The notes under the pieces: model-generated
Told to the model about the DNA's origin: nothing
The model's input: only the letters and a program-made list of their open reading frames with translations
The model's database searches: none
Assembly: GCA_026002995.1 (NCBI GenBank)
Contig: BPGK01000001.1
Coordinates: 372,001 to 436,000 of the forward strand
Reading direction: 5' to 3'
DNA from: Gaiellaceae bacterium
GTDB lineage: Bacteria > Actinomycetota > Thermoleophilia > Gaiellales > Gaiellaceae
DNA: 64,000 nucleotides
Made by a program: the position numbers and the translations under genes
Shown here: piece after piece, positions 8,305 through 17,041 of the stretch
Layout: each line of letters begins with the position of its first letter
Numbering within the stretch: position 1 is the first letter of the stretch

Positions 8305-9723
8305 TCAGAACTGGAAGTAGATGAACGGTGCCACGCCCTCGGGCCCCATGGCGTGGATGGCGGCCAGGCAGAGCGCGAGCACGGCTGCCTGCGCCGGGAG
8401 CGGGAGCGCGGAGAAGCGCGCCATCACCCAGAGCGGAAGCCTTCTCGGCAGGTACTGAGAGCCGATGCCGACCGCGATCGCGGCGAGCACGCCTCCCGTC
8501 ACGAGCGGCGACGGCTCGCCCCACGCGCTCACGAGCTGCCAGAGCACGTCCCGAGCGTCGGCGAAGGAGTCGGCGCGGAAGAAGATCCACGCGAAGCACA
8601 CGACGTGGAAGGTGCAGAGGCGGTGCCAGGCGCGCCGCCACGCGCTCGGCGGACGCTCGACGTGGCCTGGGCGCCCGCGCCACCAACGCTCGGCGACGAG
8701 CGCCGCCCCGTGGATCGCGCCCCAGGCGACGAACGTCCACCCGGCGCCGTGCCAGAGGCCGCCGATGAGCATCGTGAGCATGAGGTTGCGGTACGTGAAG
8801 ATCCGGCCCCCGCGGTTGCCGCCGAGCGGGATGTAGACGTAGTCGCGCAACCAGCGCGAGAGCGTCATGTGCCAGCGCCGCCAGAAGTCGGTGATCGAGG
8901 TCGCGGCGTAGGGCGCGTCGAAGTTCTGGGGGAACGTGAACCCGAGGAGGAGCGCGACTCCGATCGCGATCGACGTGTACCCGAAGAAGTCGGCGTAGAT
9001 CTGCACCGCGTACGCATAGGTCGCGACGAGGACCTCGGGCGAGGAGTGGAGCCGTGGCGCGCCGAAGACCTGGTCGACGATGCTCACCGCCAGGTGGTTG
9101 GCGATCACCACCTTCATGAAGAGCCCGGTCGCGATGAGGAAGAACGCCCGCGAGGTGTCGACGTAGCGCGGGTCGCGCGGCGTCTCCATCTGCGGGACGA
9201 GCTCGCCCGGGCGGACGATCGGCCCGGCGACGAGGTGGGGGAAGAAGGAGAGGTAGGCGGCGAAGGTGCTCAGCCTCGTCGGCGCGATGTCGCCGCGGTA
9301 GACGTCGACGACGTAGCTGATCGCCATGAAGGTGAAGAAGGAGATGCCGACGGGCAGCACGATCGAGCGGACCTCGAGCGGGAGATCGAGCCCGACCGAG
9401 GCGAAGAGGTTGCTCGCCGAGGAGACGAAGAAGCCGTAGTACTTGAAGTACCCGAGCAGAGCGAGGTTGCCGGCGAGCGCTGCGATCAGGAGCCGTCTGC
9501 GCGTCGGCGTGGAGGCGGCGCTCTCGATCCCGAGCGCGAAGACGTGATTCCAGAGGATGGAGAACGCGAGCAGGAAGCAGAAGCGCCAGTCCCAGCCCGC
9601 GTAGAAGACGAAGCTCGCCGCGACGACGAACGGTCTCCAGAGAGCGCCGTGGCGCATAAGCGCCCACGAGAGCGGGAGCACGACCGCGAAGAAGATGGCG
9701 AAGGTGGCAGTCGGGAAGAGCAC
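8305..9723 (-). CDS. MBOAT family membrane-bound O-acyltransferase (AlgI-like)
   Basis: 472-residue polytopic membrane protein. It begins MLFPTATFAIFFAVVLPLSW and contains the MBOAT core: WDWRFCFLLAFSILWN, the re-entrant YVVDVYRGDI, SFFPHLVAGPIVR, and NFDAPYAATSITDFWRRWH, then LTMLIGGLWHGAGWTFVAWGAIHG with the catalytic histidine. These proteins bring an acyl (usually acetyl) group across the membrane and hand it to an extracytoplasmic partner, here the SGNH gene immediately downstream. Start is GTG; no good Shine-Dalgarno or -10 box is visible just before it, and the two small membrane genes upstream are probably in the same transcript. Confidence 0.9.
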   Translation of the reverse strand: MLFPTATFAIFFAVVLPLSWALMRHGALWRPFVVAASFVFYAGWDWRFCFLLAFSILWNHVFALGIESAASTPTRRRLLIAALAGNLALLGYFKYYGFFVSSASNLFASVGLDLPLEVRSIVLPVGISFFTFMAISYVVDVYRGDIAPTRLSTFAAYLSFFPHLVAGPIVRPGELVPQMETPRDPRYVDTSRAFFLIATGLFMKVVIANHLAVSIVDQVFGAPRLHSSPEVLVATYAYAVQIYADFFGYTSIAIGVALLLGFTFPQNFDAPYAATSITDFWRRWHMTLSRWLRDYVYIPLGGNRGGRIFTYRNLMLTMLIGGLWHGAGWTFVAWGAIHGAALVAERWWRGRPGHVERPPSAWRRAWHRLCTFHVVCFAWIFFRADSFADARDVLWQLVSAWGEPSPLVTGGVLAAIAVGIGSQYLPRRLPLWVMARFSALPLPAQAAVLALCLAAIHAMGPEGVAPFIYFQF

Positions 9724-9768
9724 GTCAGTCGCCGGGCACTCTGCCCGACGCGCGGGCCACCCACCGCC

Positions 9769-10332
9769 TCACTCGGGCTGCGGCGGCGGGAGCTTCGCTG
9801 TCCGTGGCGGCGGCTCCTCGAGCTCCGCGGTCTGCTCGAGCGGCGGCGCGAACCAGGAGAGGTCGCTCTCGACGGGCGGCCCTGCGACCGTGAGCCGGGC
9901 GAGCAGCTCCTGCTCGCGCTTGGCCGACCGCCAGGCGAGCCACTCGATCGCCGCGACGAGCGCCCACGCGCTCCCGACGACGCCGACGATCACGAGGGGA
10001 GCGAGTCGGGCGAGGGCCGCGGCTGCCGCGACGGCCACGAGGAAGGCGATCTCGAGCGCGAGCCGGGGGATGGCCGGACGGCGCGGAAGCGGGCTCTCCA
10101 GACTCCTCGCCCACATCGGGCCAGCGCTTGCGGGCAGAGGTTGCTGCTCCCAGCCTGTGGCCTCCTCGGTCGTACGGGGGAGCGGGGCCTGCGCGAGCCG
10201 GAGCGAGGCGACCTCCGCTCGGAGCTCTCCGACCTGCTCGCAGAGCGCGCGGAGCGCCTCGAGGACCTCGGCGCTCGCGTCCGCGCCCGCCGCCTCGCGC
10301 TGCTCGGGCTCGTCGTCGCGACGGCGAGGCAC
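9769..10332 (-). CDS. Small membrane protein with N-terminal coiled coil, unknown function
   Basis: 187 residues, not recognised. Residues 20-50 (LEALRALCEQVGELRAEVAS) form a heptad-like coiled coil, residues about 91-130 hold two adjacent transmembrane helices (LALEIAFLVAVAAAAALARL and LVIVGVVGSAWALVAAIEWL), and the C-terminus is proline and acidic rich. GTG start lies just 9 nt past the stop of the neighbouring 104-residue gene. Position ahead of the MBOAT/SGNH pair suggests, without proof, an accessory role there. Confidence 0.6.
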   Translation of the reverse strand: MPRRRDDEPEQREAAGADASAEVLEALRALCEQVGELRAEVASLRLAQAPLPRTTEEATGWEQQPLPASAGPMWARSLESPLPRRPAIPRLALEIAFLVAVAAAAALARLAPLVIVGVVGSAWALVAAIEWLAWRSAKREQELLARLTVAGPPVESDLSWFAPPLEQTAELEEPPPRTAKLPPPQPE

Positions 10333-10341
10333 GCCTCGGCC

Positions 10342-10656
10342 CTACGCGTCGTCAGGCGACGAGGTCGACCGCATCGCCTCGACCACCGCGCGACCCTCCG
10401 CGTGCACCTCGGCTCGACGCTCCTCGATCGACGCGTCGCCCGAGGCCACGGGGGCCGCGTCCTCCCCGCGTGTCTCGGCGAGCTTCTGCCGGAGCTCCTC
10501 GGCCGGATCGCCCGCCTCCGGCTCCGTCTCCGCCGCCGGGGCCGCGGGCATCTGCGGCGTGGGGGCGCTCGCACCGCGCGCTCGCCACCAGCGGACGAAC
10601 GCCGCGACTCCGAACGTGACGACGATCCAGGTGAGGAGCCTCCGCACGAAGGCCAT
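10342..10656 (-). CDS. Small membrane protein, unknown function
   Basis: 104 residues: an N-terminal transmembrane helix (MAFVRRLLTWIVVTFGVAAF) with positive residues, then an Ala/Pro-rich linker and a charged helical tail (GDPAEELRQKLAETRGEDA, IEERRAEVHAEGRAVVEAM). I chose the ATG at 10656; a longer frame reaches 10917 but would overlap the rpsF coding region. Divergent from rpsF and first in the minus-strand group that leads to the MBOAT gene. Topology predicts a membrane-tethered cytoplasmic helix; no family recognised. Confidence 0.6.
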   Translation of the reverse strand: MAFVRRLLTWIVVTFGVAAFVRWWRARGASAPTPQMPAAPAAETEPEAGDPAEELRQKLAETRGEDAAPVASGDASIEERRAEVHAEGRAVVEAMRSTSSPDDA

Positions 10657-10686
10657 GGTACCCGGCTCCAGCGACGGCCTCGCTGC

Positions 10687-10692
10687 TACACT
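10687..10692 (+). promoter_or_regulatory. -10 element for the rpsF operon
   Basis: TACACT, placing transcription start near 10699 and leaving a leader of about 79 nt before the rpsF GTG. Unlike many promoters in this window it is followed by a long structured leader. Confidence 0.45.
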
Positions 10693-10706
10693 CCCGCGAC
10701 TTCCTG

Positions 10707-10751
10707 CCTCGCGCCGATGCGTCCCGCGAGGGCGCATCTCGACGGGCGAGG
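10707..10751 (+). promoter_or_regulatory. Structured rpsF leader, candidate S6:S18 autoregulatory element
   Basis: Nested inverted repeats: outer stem CCTCGC (10707-10712) with GCGAGG (10746-10751); inner stem GATGCG (10716-10721) with CGCATC (10733-10738); then CCC/GGG closed by a GCGA tetraloop. The internal loop contains CCG on the 5' side. In many bacteria the rpsF leader carries a structure with a conserved CCG that binds the S6-S18 complex and represses the operon. Location and shape fit; identity is inferred. Confidence 0.55.
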
Positions 10752-10777
10752 CCGACTCAGACCGGAGGAAGCCGAAC

Positions 10778-11149
10778 GTGAACGAGTACGAGATCCTGCT
10801 GCTCCTCGACGCGGACCTGGACGACGCGCGCCAGAAGGAGATCGTGGGCCGCGTGCGCGAGCGCGTCGAGGCGGACGGCGGGAGCTGGGATCTGCACGAG
10901 CCGTGGGGGCGGCGCAAGCTCGCCTACGAGATCCAGCACAAGACGGACGGCAGCTACCACCTCCTCCAGTTCACGTGCTCGGCCGAGACGCTCGACGAGA
11001 TCTCGCGCGTGCTCCGGATCGAGGACGACGTGCTCCGCCACATGGCGACCCGTCGCATCCAGGCCAGTCCCGCGCGGCCAGTAGCGGTCGGCGCTCCGAC
11101 GCGCGACGATGCAGAGACGTACACCGACGTCTCGGAAGAGGAGGAGTAA
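10778..11149 (+). CDS. rpsF: 30S ribosomal protein S6
   Basis: 123 residues, a component of the small-subunit platform that binds 16S rRNA together with S18. The sequence NEYEILLLLDADLDD, GRRKLAYEIQHKTDGSYHLL and RIEDDVLRHMATRR covers the family. The usual acidic tail (DAETYTDVSEEEE) is present. GTG start with GGAGG at 10764-10768. First gene of the conserved rpsF-ssb-rpsR-rplI cluster, 2 nt before ssb. Its own leader may be bound by S6:S18 to limit synthesis. Confidence 0.95.
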   Translation: MNEYEILLLLDADLDDARQKEIVGRVRERVEADGGSWDLHEPWGRRKLAYEIQHKTDGSYHLLQFTCSAETLDEISRVLRIEDDVLRHMATRRIQASPARPVAVGAPTRDDAETYTDVSEEEE

Positions 11150-11151
11150 CC

Positions 11152-11574
11152 ATGGCCGCCAACATCAACCGCGTCGTCCTCGTCGGGAACCTGACGCGCG
11201 ACCCGGAGCTGCGGCACACGCCCTCGGGCACCGCGGTCTGCTCGTTGCGCCTCGCCGTGAACACGCGCCGCAAGGACGAGACCGGGCAGTGGGTGGACAA
11301 GCCGAACTACTTCGACGTCACGGTCTGGGGGCAGCAGGGCGAGAACTGCGCGCAGTACCTCGCCAAGGGTCGGCCGGTCGCGGTCGACGGCAGGCTCGAG
11401 TGGCGCGAGTGGGAGGCGCAGGACGGCACGAAGCGTCAGGCAGTCGAGATCGTCGCCGACAGCGTCCAGTTCCTCGGCGGGCGACAGGACGCGGAGGGCC
11501 CCGCCTACGTCCCGGCCGGCGCGGCAGCCGACGACTTCCCGACCTCGCCCGCCGACGACGACATCCCGTTCTAG
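11152..11574 (+). CDS. ssb: Single-stranded DNA-binding protein
   Basis: 140 residues. An OB fold occupies residues 1-110 ([51 protein letters not shown]) followed by a short flexible tail ending in DDDIPF, the conserved C-terminal tip that recruits replication and repair proteins. Protects and organises single-stranded DNA. The ATG follows GAGGAGG inside the 3' end of rpsF, so the two are translationally linked. The tail is shorter than that of most actinobacterial SSBs. Confidence 0.96.
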   Translation: MAANINRVVLVGNLTRDPELRHTPSGTAVCSLRLAVNTRRKDETGQWVDKPNYFDVTVWGQQGENCAQYLAKGRPVAVDGRLEWREWEAQDGTKRQAVEIVADSVQFLGGRQDAEGPAYVPAGAAADDFPTSPADDDIPF

Positions 11575-11581
11575 GAGCACG

Positions 11582-11839
11582 ATGGCGACGAAGAAGCCGA
11601 CACGCAGACGTCCCGCCTCGTCGACCGGATCGACGAGGCGCAAGAGCTGCCACCTCTGCCGCGACAAGGTCGAGCAGGTGGACTACAAGAACACCGCGCT
11701 CCTGCGGCGCTACATCTCGGAGAAGGGGAAGATCCGCTCCCGGCGCATCACGGGCGCCTGTCGGCGTCACCAGCTCCAGGTCGCCCAGGCGATCAAGCGC
11801 GCGAGAGAGATGGCCCTCCTGCCGTACGTCTCGGGGTAG
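11582..11839 (+). CDS. rpsR: 30S ribosomal protein S18
   Basis: 85 residues, the partner of S6 on the 30S platform. Conserved core [18 protein letters not shown], then [20 protein letters not shown] and REMALLPYV. It carries CHLCRDK near the N-terminus (Cys-x-x-Cys) plus a Cys in TGACRRH, the C+ (zinc-ribbon-like) version of S18. Basic N-terminal tail. ATG shortly after the ssb stop with AGGAG ahead of it. Confidence 0.96.
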   Translation: MATKKPTRRRPASSTGSTRRKSCHLCRDKVEQVDYKNTALLRRYISEKGKIRSRRITGACRRHQLQVAQAIKRAREMALLPYVSG

Positions 11840-11841
11840 CG

Positions 11842-12531
11842 ATGGACGTCATCCTCCTCCAGGACGTCGAGAAGCTCGGCCTGCGCGGCGACGTCGTCAG
11901 CGTCGCGCGCGGCTACGCCCGCAACTACCTGCTTCCCCGCAAGCTGGCCGAGCCGGCGACGCCCGCCCGGGTGGCGGAGCTCCGGCGCATCGAGGCCGAG
12001 CGCGCGAAGCACGAAGCGCGCAGCGCTGAGCAGGCGCGCGAGATCGCCGAGGTGCTCGGCAAGACGGTGCTCCGGTTCGAGGTGAAGGCGGGCCCGACGG
12101 GATCGCTCTTCGGCTCGGTCACCGCCTCGGACGTCGTGGACGAGATCTGGCGGACGCGCAAGGTGCGGGTCGATCGTCGCAAGGTCGGGATCGACCCGAT
12201 CAAGCGCATCGGCCGGTACGCCGTCCCGATCGAGGTCTTCCAGGACGTCACGGTGGAGGTCAAGACGCTCGTCGTTCCCGAGGGCCAGAACCTCCCGCCG
12301 GAGGAGGAGCTCGCGGTGCTCGAGGCCGCCGAGGCGCAGGCCACCGCCGAGAAGCAGGCTGCGGCCGAGGTCGCCGCTGCCGCAGCCGCCGAGCACGAGC
12401 AGGCGGAGAGCGCGATCGCCGAGCTCCTCTCCGAGGAGGAGCCCGCAAGCGACGCGGGGGTCGTCGACGACGCGTCGCCCGCGGACCCGGTCGTCGCGTC
12501 GCCCGCGGAGGCCGACGAGCCCTCCGCCTGA
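11842..12531 (+). CDS. rplI: 50S ribosomal protein L9 with long C-terminal extension
   Basis: 229 residues against about 150 for usual L9. Residues 1-150 are normal: MDVILLQDVEKLGLRGDVVS, ARNYLLPRKLAEPAT, a linker helix and the C-terminal RNA-binding lobe with GSLFGSVTASDVVDEI. The remaining 80 residues are an Ala/Glu-rich, probably helical then disordered extension (EAQATAEKQAAAEVAAAAAA), with no recognised domain. Starts 2 nt after the rpsR stop. Codon use in the extension matches the rest, so it looks genuine rather than a read-through artefact. Confidence 0.95.
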   Translation: MDVILLQDVEKLGLRGDVVSVARGYARNYLLPRKLAEPATPARVAELRRIEAERAKHEARSAEQAREIAEVLGKTVLRFEVKAGPTGSLFGSVTASDVVDEIWRTRKVRVDRRKVGIDPIKRIGRYAVPIEVFQDVTVEVKTLVVPEGQNLPPEEELAVLEAAEAQATAEKQAAAEVAAAAAAEHEQAESAIAELLSEEEPASDAGVVDDASPADPVVASPAEADEPSA

Positions 12532-12761
12532 CGTCGCGTCTCCCACACGCGTCTCCACAGGCCTGTTGACGGCGCGTCGAAGTTCGCGCTCGGAGCGACC
12601 GTTTCCGACTGGAAAACTCGACGGGCGCTGTCGATAGCGCGTCCGCTCGAGGGGATAACATTACGAACGCGTGTTCTGATCTCCCTGCACAAGCGCCGCT
12701 CGGACGCCGTCGAGCGCTCGACCTGGACGGCGGCCGTGCGGAGCGATTGACTTCCGCACCG
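12532..12761 (+). promoter_or_regulatory. rplI-dnaB intergenic region with candidate -10 box
   Basis: 230 nt without a gene. TAACAT at 12656-12661 is the best -10 candidate and would give dnaB a leader of roughly 90 nt. I found no convincing -35, terminator or structured RNA in it. An imperfect TCTCCACAGG stretch only weakly resembles a DnaA box. Confidence 0.35.
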
Positions 12762-14111
12762 ATGTCCGTCACCTCGTCCGAGCGCCTGAACGCCGTCGTC
12801 CCGCCGCAGAACCTGGAGGCGGAGGAGTCGGTGCTCGGCGCGATGCTCCTCTCGTCGACCGCAGTCGGGACGGTCAGCGAGATCCTCGACGCGTCCGACT
12901 TCTACCGCGAGAGCCACGCGAAGATCTACCGTGCCGCACTGGGGCTGTGGGCCAAGGGCGAGCCGGTGGACGCGATCACGCTCGTCGACGAGCTCGACGA
13001 GCGCGGCGAACTCGAGGAGGTCGGTGGGCAGGCGCGCATCGCCGAGCTCGCCGCCCTCGTTCCCTCGACGTCGAACGTCGAGCACTACGCGCGGATCGTC
13101 AAGGAGATGGCCACGCTGCGTGGCCTCGTCCGCGCGGGACAGGAGATCCAGCGGCTCGGCCAGGAGCGTCCGGGCGAGGTGAGCGACCTCGTCGACCAGG
13201 CGGAGCAGATCGTCTTCGAGCTCGGCCAGAAGCGCGTCACGAGCGACTTCGCGCACATCGAGGTGCTGCTCAAGGAGAGCTTCGAGCGGATCACCCAGCT
13301 CTACGAGGCAGGAGCGGAGGTAACGGGGGTGCCGAGCGGGTTCCGCGAGCTCGACCTGCTGACCTCGGGGTTCCAGCCGGGCAACCTCGTGATCCTCGCC
13401 GCCCGGCCCTCGATGGGGAAGTCCGCGCTCGGCCTCTGCATTGCCGCGAACCTCGGCGTTCGCTACGGGATCCCGGTCGCGCTCTTCACGCTCGAGATGT
13501 CGAAGGCCGAGGTCACGCAGCGGATGATGTGCAGCGAGGCGAAGGTCGAGTCGCAGCGGCTACGGACGGGTCGCCTCGCGCCGGACGACTGGCCACGGCT
13601 CACCACCGCCTGCGACCGGCTGATGAAGGCTCCGATCTACGTCGACGACTCCGGCTCGACGACGATCATGGAGCTTCGCTCGAAGGCGCGTCGTCTGAAG
13701 TCGCGCGAGCCCGGGCTCGGCCTCATCATCGTCGACTACCTCCAGCTCATGACCTCGGGCGCGACCGCGGAGAACCGGGTCCAGGAGGTGTCCCAGATCT
13801 CGCGCGCGCTGAAGGTGCTCGCGCGCGACCTCGAGGTGCCGATCCTCGCCATGTCGCAGCTCTCTCGGGCCGTCGAGCAGCGCCACGACAAGCGGCCGAT
13901 CCTCTCCGACCTCCGCGAGTCCGGCTCGCTCGAACAGGACTCCGACCTCGTCGCTTTCGTCTACCGCGACGAGTACTACCACGGCGAGGAGTCCGATCAG
14001 CAGGGCATCGCCGAGGTGCATCTCGCGAAGCACCGAAACGGCCCCACGGGGACGGTCAAGCTCTCCTTCCTCAAGCGCTACGCGAAGTTCGCCGACCTGG
14101 CCTCCCCGTAG
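12762..14111 (+). CDS. dnaB: Replicative DNA helicase DnaB
   Basis: 449 residues; the hexameric helicase that unwinds DNA at the replication fork. N-terminal DnaB domain (PPQNLEAEESVLGAMLL near residue 12) and the RecA-like C-terminal domain with Walker A ARPSMGKSALG (Lys220), ALFTLEMSKAEV, Walker B LGLIIVDYLQLM, SQLSRAVEQRHDKRP and the arginine-finger region FVYRDEYY. No intein, although DnaB often carries one. The ATG at 12762 is preferred; a TTG at 12747 in the same frame is possible. Gene order rplI-dnaB is widely conserved. Confidence 0.96.
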   Translation: MSVTSSERLNAVVPPQNLEAEESVLGAMLLSSTAVGTVSEILDASDFYRESHAKIYRAALGLWAKGEPVDAITLVDELDERGELEEVGGQARIAELAALVPSTSNVEHYARIVKEMATLRGLVRAGQEIQRLGQERPGEVSDLVDQAEQIVFELGQKRVTSDFAHIEVLLKESFERITQLYEAGAEVTGVPSGFRELDLLTSGFQPGNLVILAARPSMGKSALGLCIAANLGVRYGIPVALFTLEMSKAEVTQRMMCSEAKVESQRLRTGRLAPDDWPRLTTACDRLMKAPIYVDDSGSTTIMELRSKARRLKSREPGLGLIIVDYLQLMTSGATAENRVQEVSQISRALKVLARDLEVPILAMSQLSRAVEQRHDKRPILSDLRESGSLEQDSDLVAFVYRDEYYHGEESDQQGIAEVHLAKHRNGPTGTVKLSFLKRYAKFADLASP

Positions 14112-14231
14112 CGCGGCCCGCCGCACGGCACGTCTGTGGCGACGAGACGCGTCGGGCTCGGAGCCTCGGCGCCGGCTCGGAATCTCACGGGCGTCGGCGC
14201 GCGCGGAGATACCCCGTAGGCTTGCGGCCTC

Positions 14232-15587
14232 GTGCTCGCCGTGAGCTCCCCACACTCTCGGAGCGTCGTCGTCGGTTACGTGGTGCTCTCGGGGCTCTAC
14301 ACGCTCTCCGCGGCGCTCATCTGGGGCGTCAACACCCTCTTCCTGCTCGACGCCGGGCTGAGCTTCTTCGAGGTCTTCGTCGCGAACGCGGCCTTCTCGA
14401 CCGGCATCGTGCTGTTCGAGATCCCGACGGGCGTCGTCGCCGACACCCTCGGTCGCCGTGTCTCCTTCCTGCTCTCGGTCACCGTGCTCGCGGCGACGAC
14501 GCTGCTCTACGTCCTGCTCGCCGAGATCGGCGGAGGCGTCGTCGCCTTCGCGGCGGTCTCGGTCGGGATCGGCCTCGGCTTCACCTTCTACTCGGGCGCG
14601 ATGGAGGCCTGGCTCGTCGATGCGCTCGCCGCGACGGGCTATCCCGGATCCCTCGATCGAATCTTCGCCCGGGGCCAGCAGGTGACCGGGGCAGCCATGC
14701 TCGTCGGTACCGTGGGCGGCGGCCTGCTCGGCCAGGTCGACCTCTCGCTTCCGTACCTCGTCCGCTCGGCGCTCCTAGCGGCGGTCTTCGCGGTCGCGTA
14801 CGTCGTCATGCACGACCTCGGCTTCGCTCCGCGTCGCCTCCCCGCAGCCGAGCTTCCGGCGCAGATGGCCCGGAACGCGCGCGCGGGTCTTCGCTACGGC
14901 TGGAGCCAGCCCGGGCTCCGGCTCCTCATGCTCGTTGGAGCGCTCCAGTCCGGACTCCTCATCTGGGCCTTCTACGCCGCCCAGCCGCACCTGCTCGAGC
15001 TTCTCGACAGCGACGCGGTCTGGATCGCCGGTCTCGTCGCCGCCGGCATCGCGCTCTCGACGATCGCGGGGAACCAGATCGTCCACGTCGCCTCCGGGCG
15101 CTGCGGTCGGCGGACGACGCTGCTCCTCGCGGCTGCGGCGGTGCAGGCTGGGGCCGCGATCACCGTTGGGCTGACGGCCTCGTTCTGGGTTGCCCTCGGC
15201 GCGCTGCTCCTGACGATGGCGGCGACGGGGGTCAGTCTCCCCGTCCGCTCCTCCTACCTGCACGCGGTCGCCCCGAGCGAGCAGCGGGCGACGGTCGTCT
15301 CGTTCGACTCGCTGATCGGGAGCACAGGTGGCATCGTGGGCCAGAGTGGGCTCGGCGCTCTCGGCGAGGCGCGGTCGATAGGTGCCGCCTTCGTCGCCGG
15401 CGGGATCGCGGCGGCCGGCGCGCTCCCGCTGCTCGCGCGAATCCGGCAGCTCGGCGGCGACGCGGACCGGATTCCCGGCGGCGAAGATGCGGGCGCCGAC
15501 TCGGCGTGCGCGGCACAGGGTATCCCCTCGGTCTCGACGGTCGCGACATCGACGGGCGAGGAGGCCGAGGTCGTCGCGGGCGCCTGA
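14232..15587 (+). CDS. MFS transporter, 12-helix drug/metabolite type
   Basis: 451 residues with about 12 hydrophobic segments. The conserved loop between helices 2 and 3 reads GVVADTLGRRVSFLLS, an MFS signature A (G-x-x-x-D-x-x-G-R-R), and a second similar loop occurs as VASGRCGRRTTLL. Acidic hydrophilic C-terminal tail. Substrate not predictable. GTG start 9 nt after TAGGCT (14217-14222), a little longer than the 6-7 nt seen elsewhere. No obvious link to dnaB upstream or purA downstream. Confidence 0.85.
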   Translation: MLAVSSPHSRSVVVGYVVLSGLYTLSAALIWGVNTLFLLDAGLSFFEVFVANAAFSTGIVLFEIPTGVVADTLGRRVSFLLSVTVLAATTLLYVLLAEIGGGVVAFAAVSVGIGLGFTFYSGAMEAWLVDALAATGYPGSLDRIFARGQQVTGAAMLVGTVGGGLLGQVDLSLPYLVRSALLAAVFAVAYVVMHDLGFAPRRLPAAELPAQMARNARAGLRYGWSQPGLRLLMLVGALQSGLLIWAFYAAQPHLLELLDSDAVWIAGLVAAGIALSTIAGNQIVHVASGRCGRRTTLLLAAAAVQAGAAITVGLTASFWVALGALLLTMAATGVSLPVRSSYLHAVAPSEQRATVVSFDSLIGSTGGIVGQSGLGALGEARSIGAAFVAGGIAAAGALPLLARIRQLGGDADRIPGGEDAGADSACAAQGIPSVSTVATSTGEEAEVVAGA

Positions 15588-15659
15588 CGTCGACGCCACG
15601 TTCACGGCCCGGTCTCAGCGCGGCTGCCGGAGAGCGCGGTTCTCTCTGAGCGGTTCTGC

Positions 15660-15665
15660 AAGACT
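15660..15665 (+). promoter_or_regulatory. -10 element for purA (leaderless)
   Basis: AAGACT followed by 7 nt and the purA GTG. It differs from the TAGACT of purD and purM only in its first base. Confidence 0.4.
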
Positions 15666-15672
15666 GGCGCAC

Positions 15673-16935
<1,263 letters not shown>

Positions 16936-16964
16936 GAGGCTGAAGGTATGCTTCCGCGCTGCAC

Positions 16965-17010
16965 GCGCGATGAGGCCCGCGCCAACCGCCCGTCCGGGCT
17001 GATGGCTTCT
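16965..17010 (+). promoter_or_regulatory. Fluoride riboswitch (crcB motif)
   Basis: All helices of the fluoride aptamer can be drawn. P1: GAGGCC (16972-16977) with GGCTTC (17004-17009). Hairpin: GCCC (16988-16991), loop GTCC, GGGC (16996-16999). Pseudoknot: GCGCG (16965-16969) with CGCGC (16978-16982). The conserved GATGAGGCC start and CTGATGGC segment match the known crcB aptamer closely. It precedes the antiporter GTG at 17042, with GGAGG at 17030-17034. TACC (17010-17013) could pair with GGTA (17033-17036) and hide the ribosome site when the aptamer is empty. The RNA family is nearly certain; the switching scheme is inferred. Confidence 0.93.
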
Positions 17011-17041
17011 ACCCCGTGTTCCTTCGAGTGGAGGTACCAAG

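Noticed and set aside
7345-10700. Very long plus frame ahead of ssb
   Set aside because: Only its end from 11152 is ssb; the rest is antisense to the SGNH and MBOAT genes and is low-complexity.
12532-12746. Replication-origin-like region before dnaB
   Set aside because: No clustered DnaA boxes or AT-rich stretch; only one weak TCTCCACAGG.
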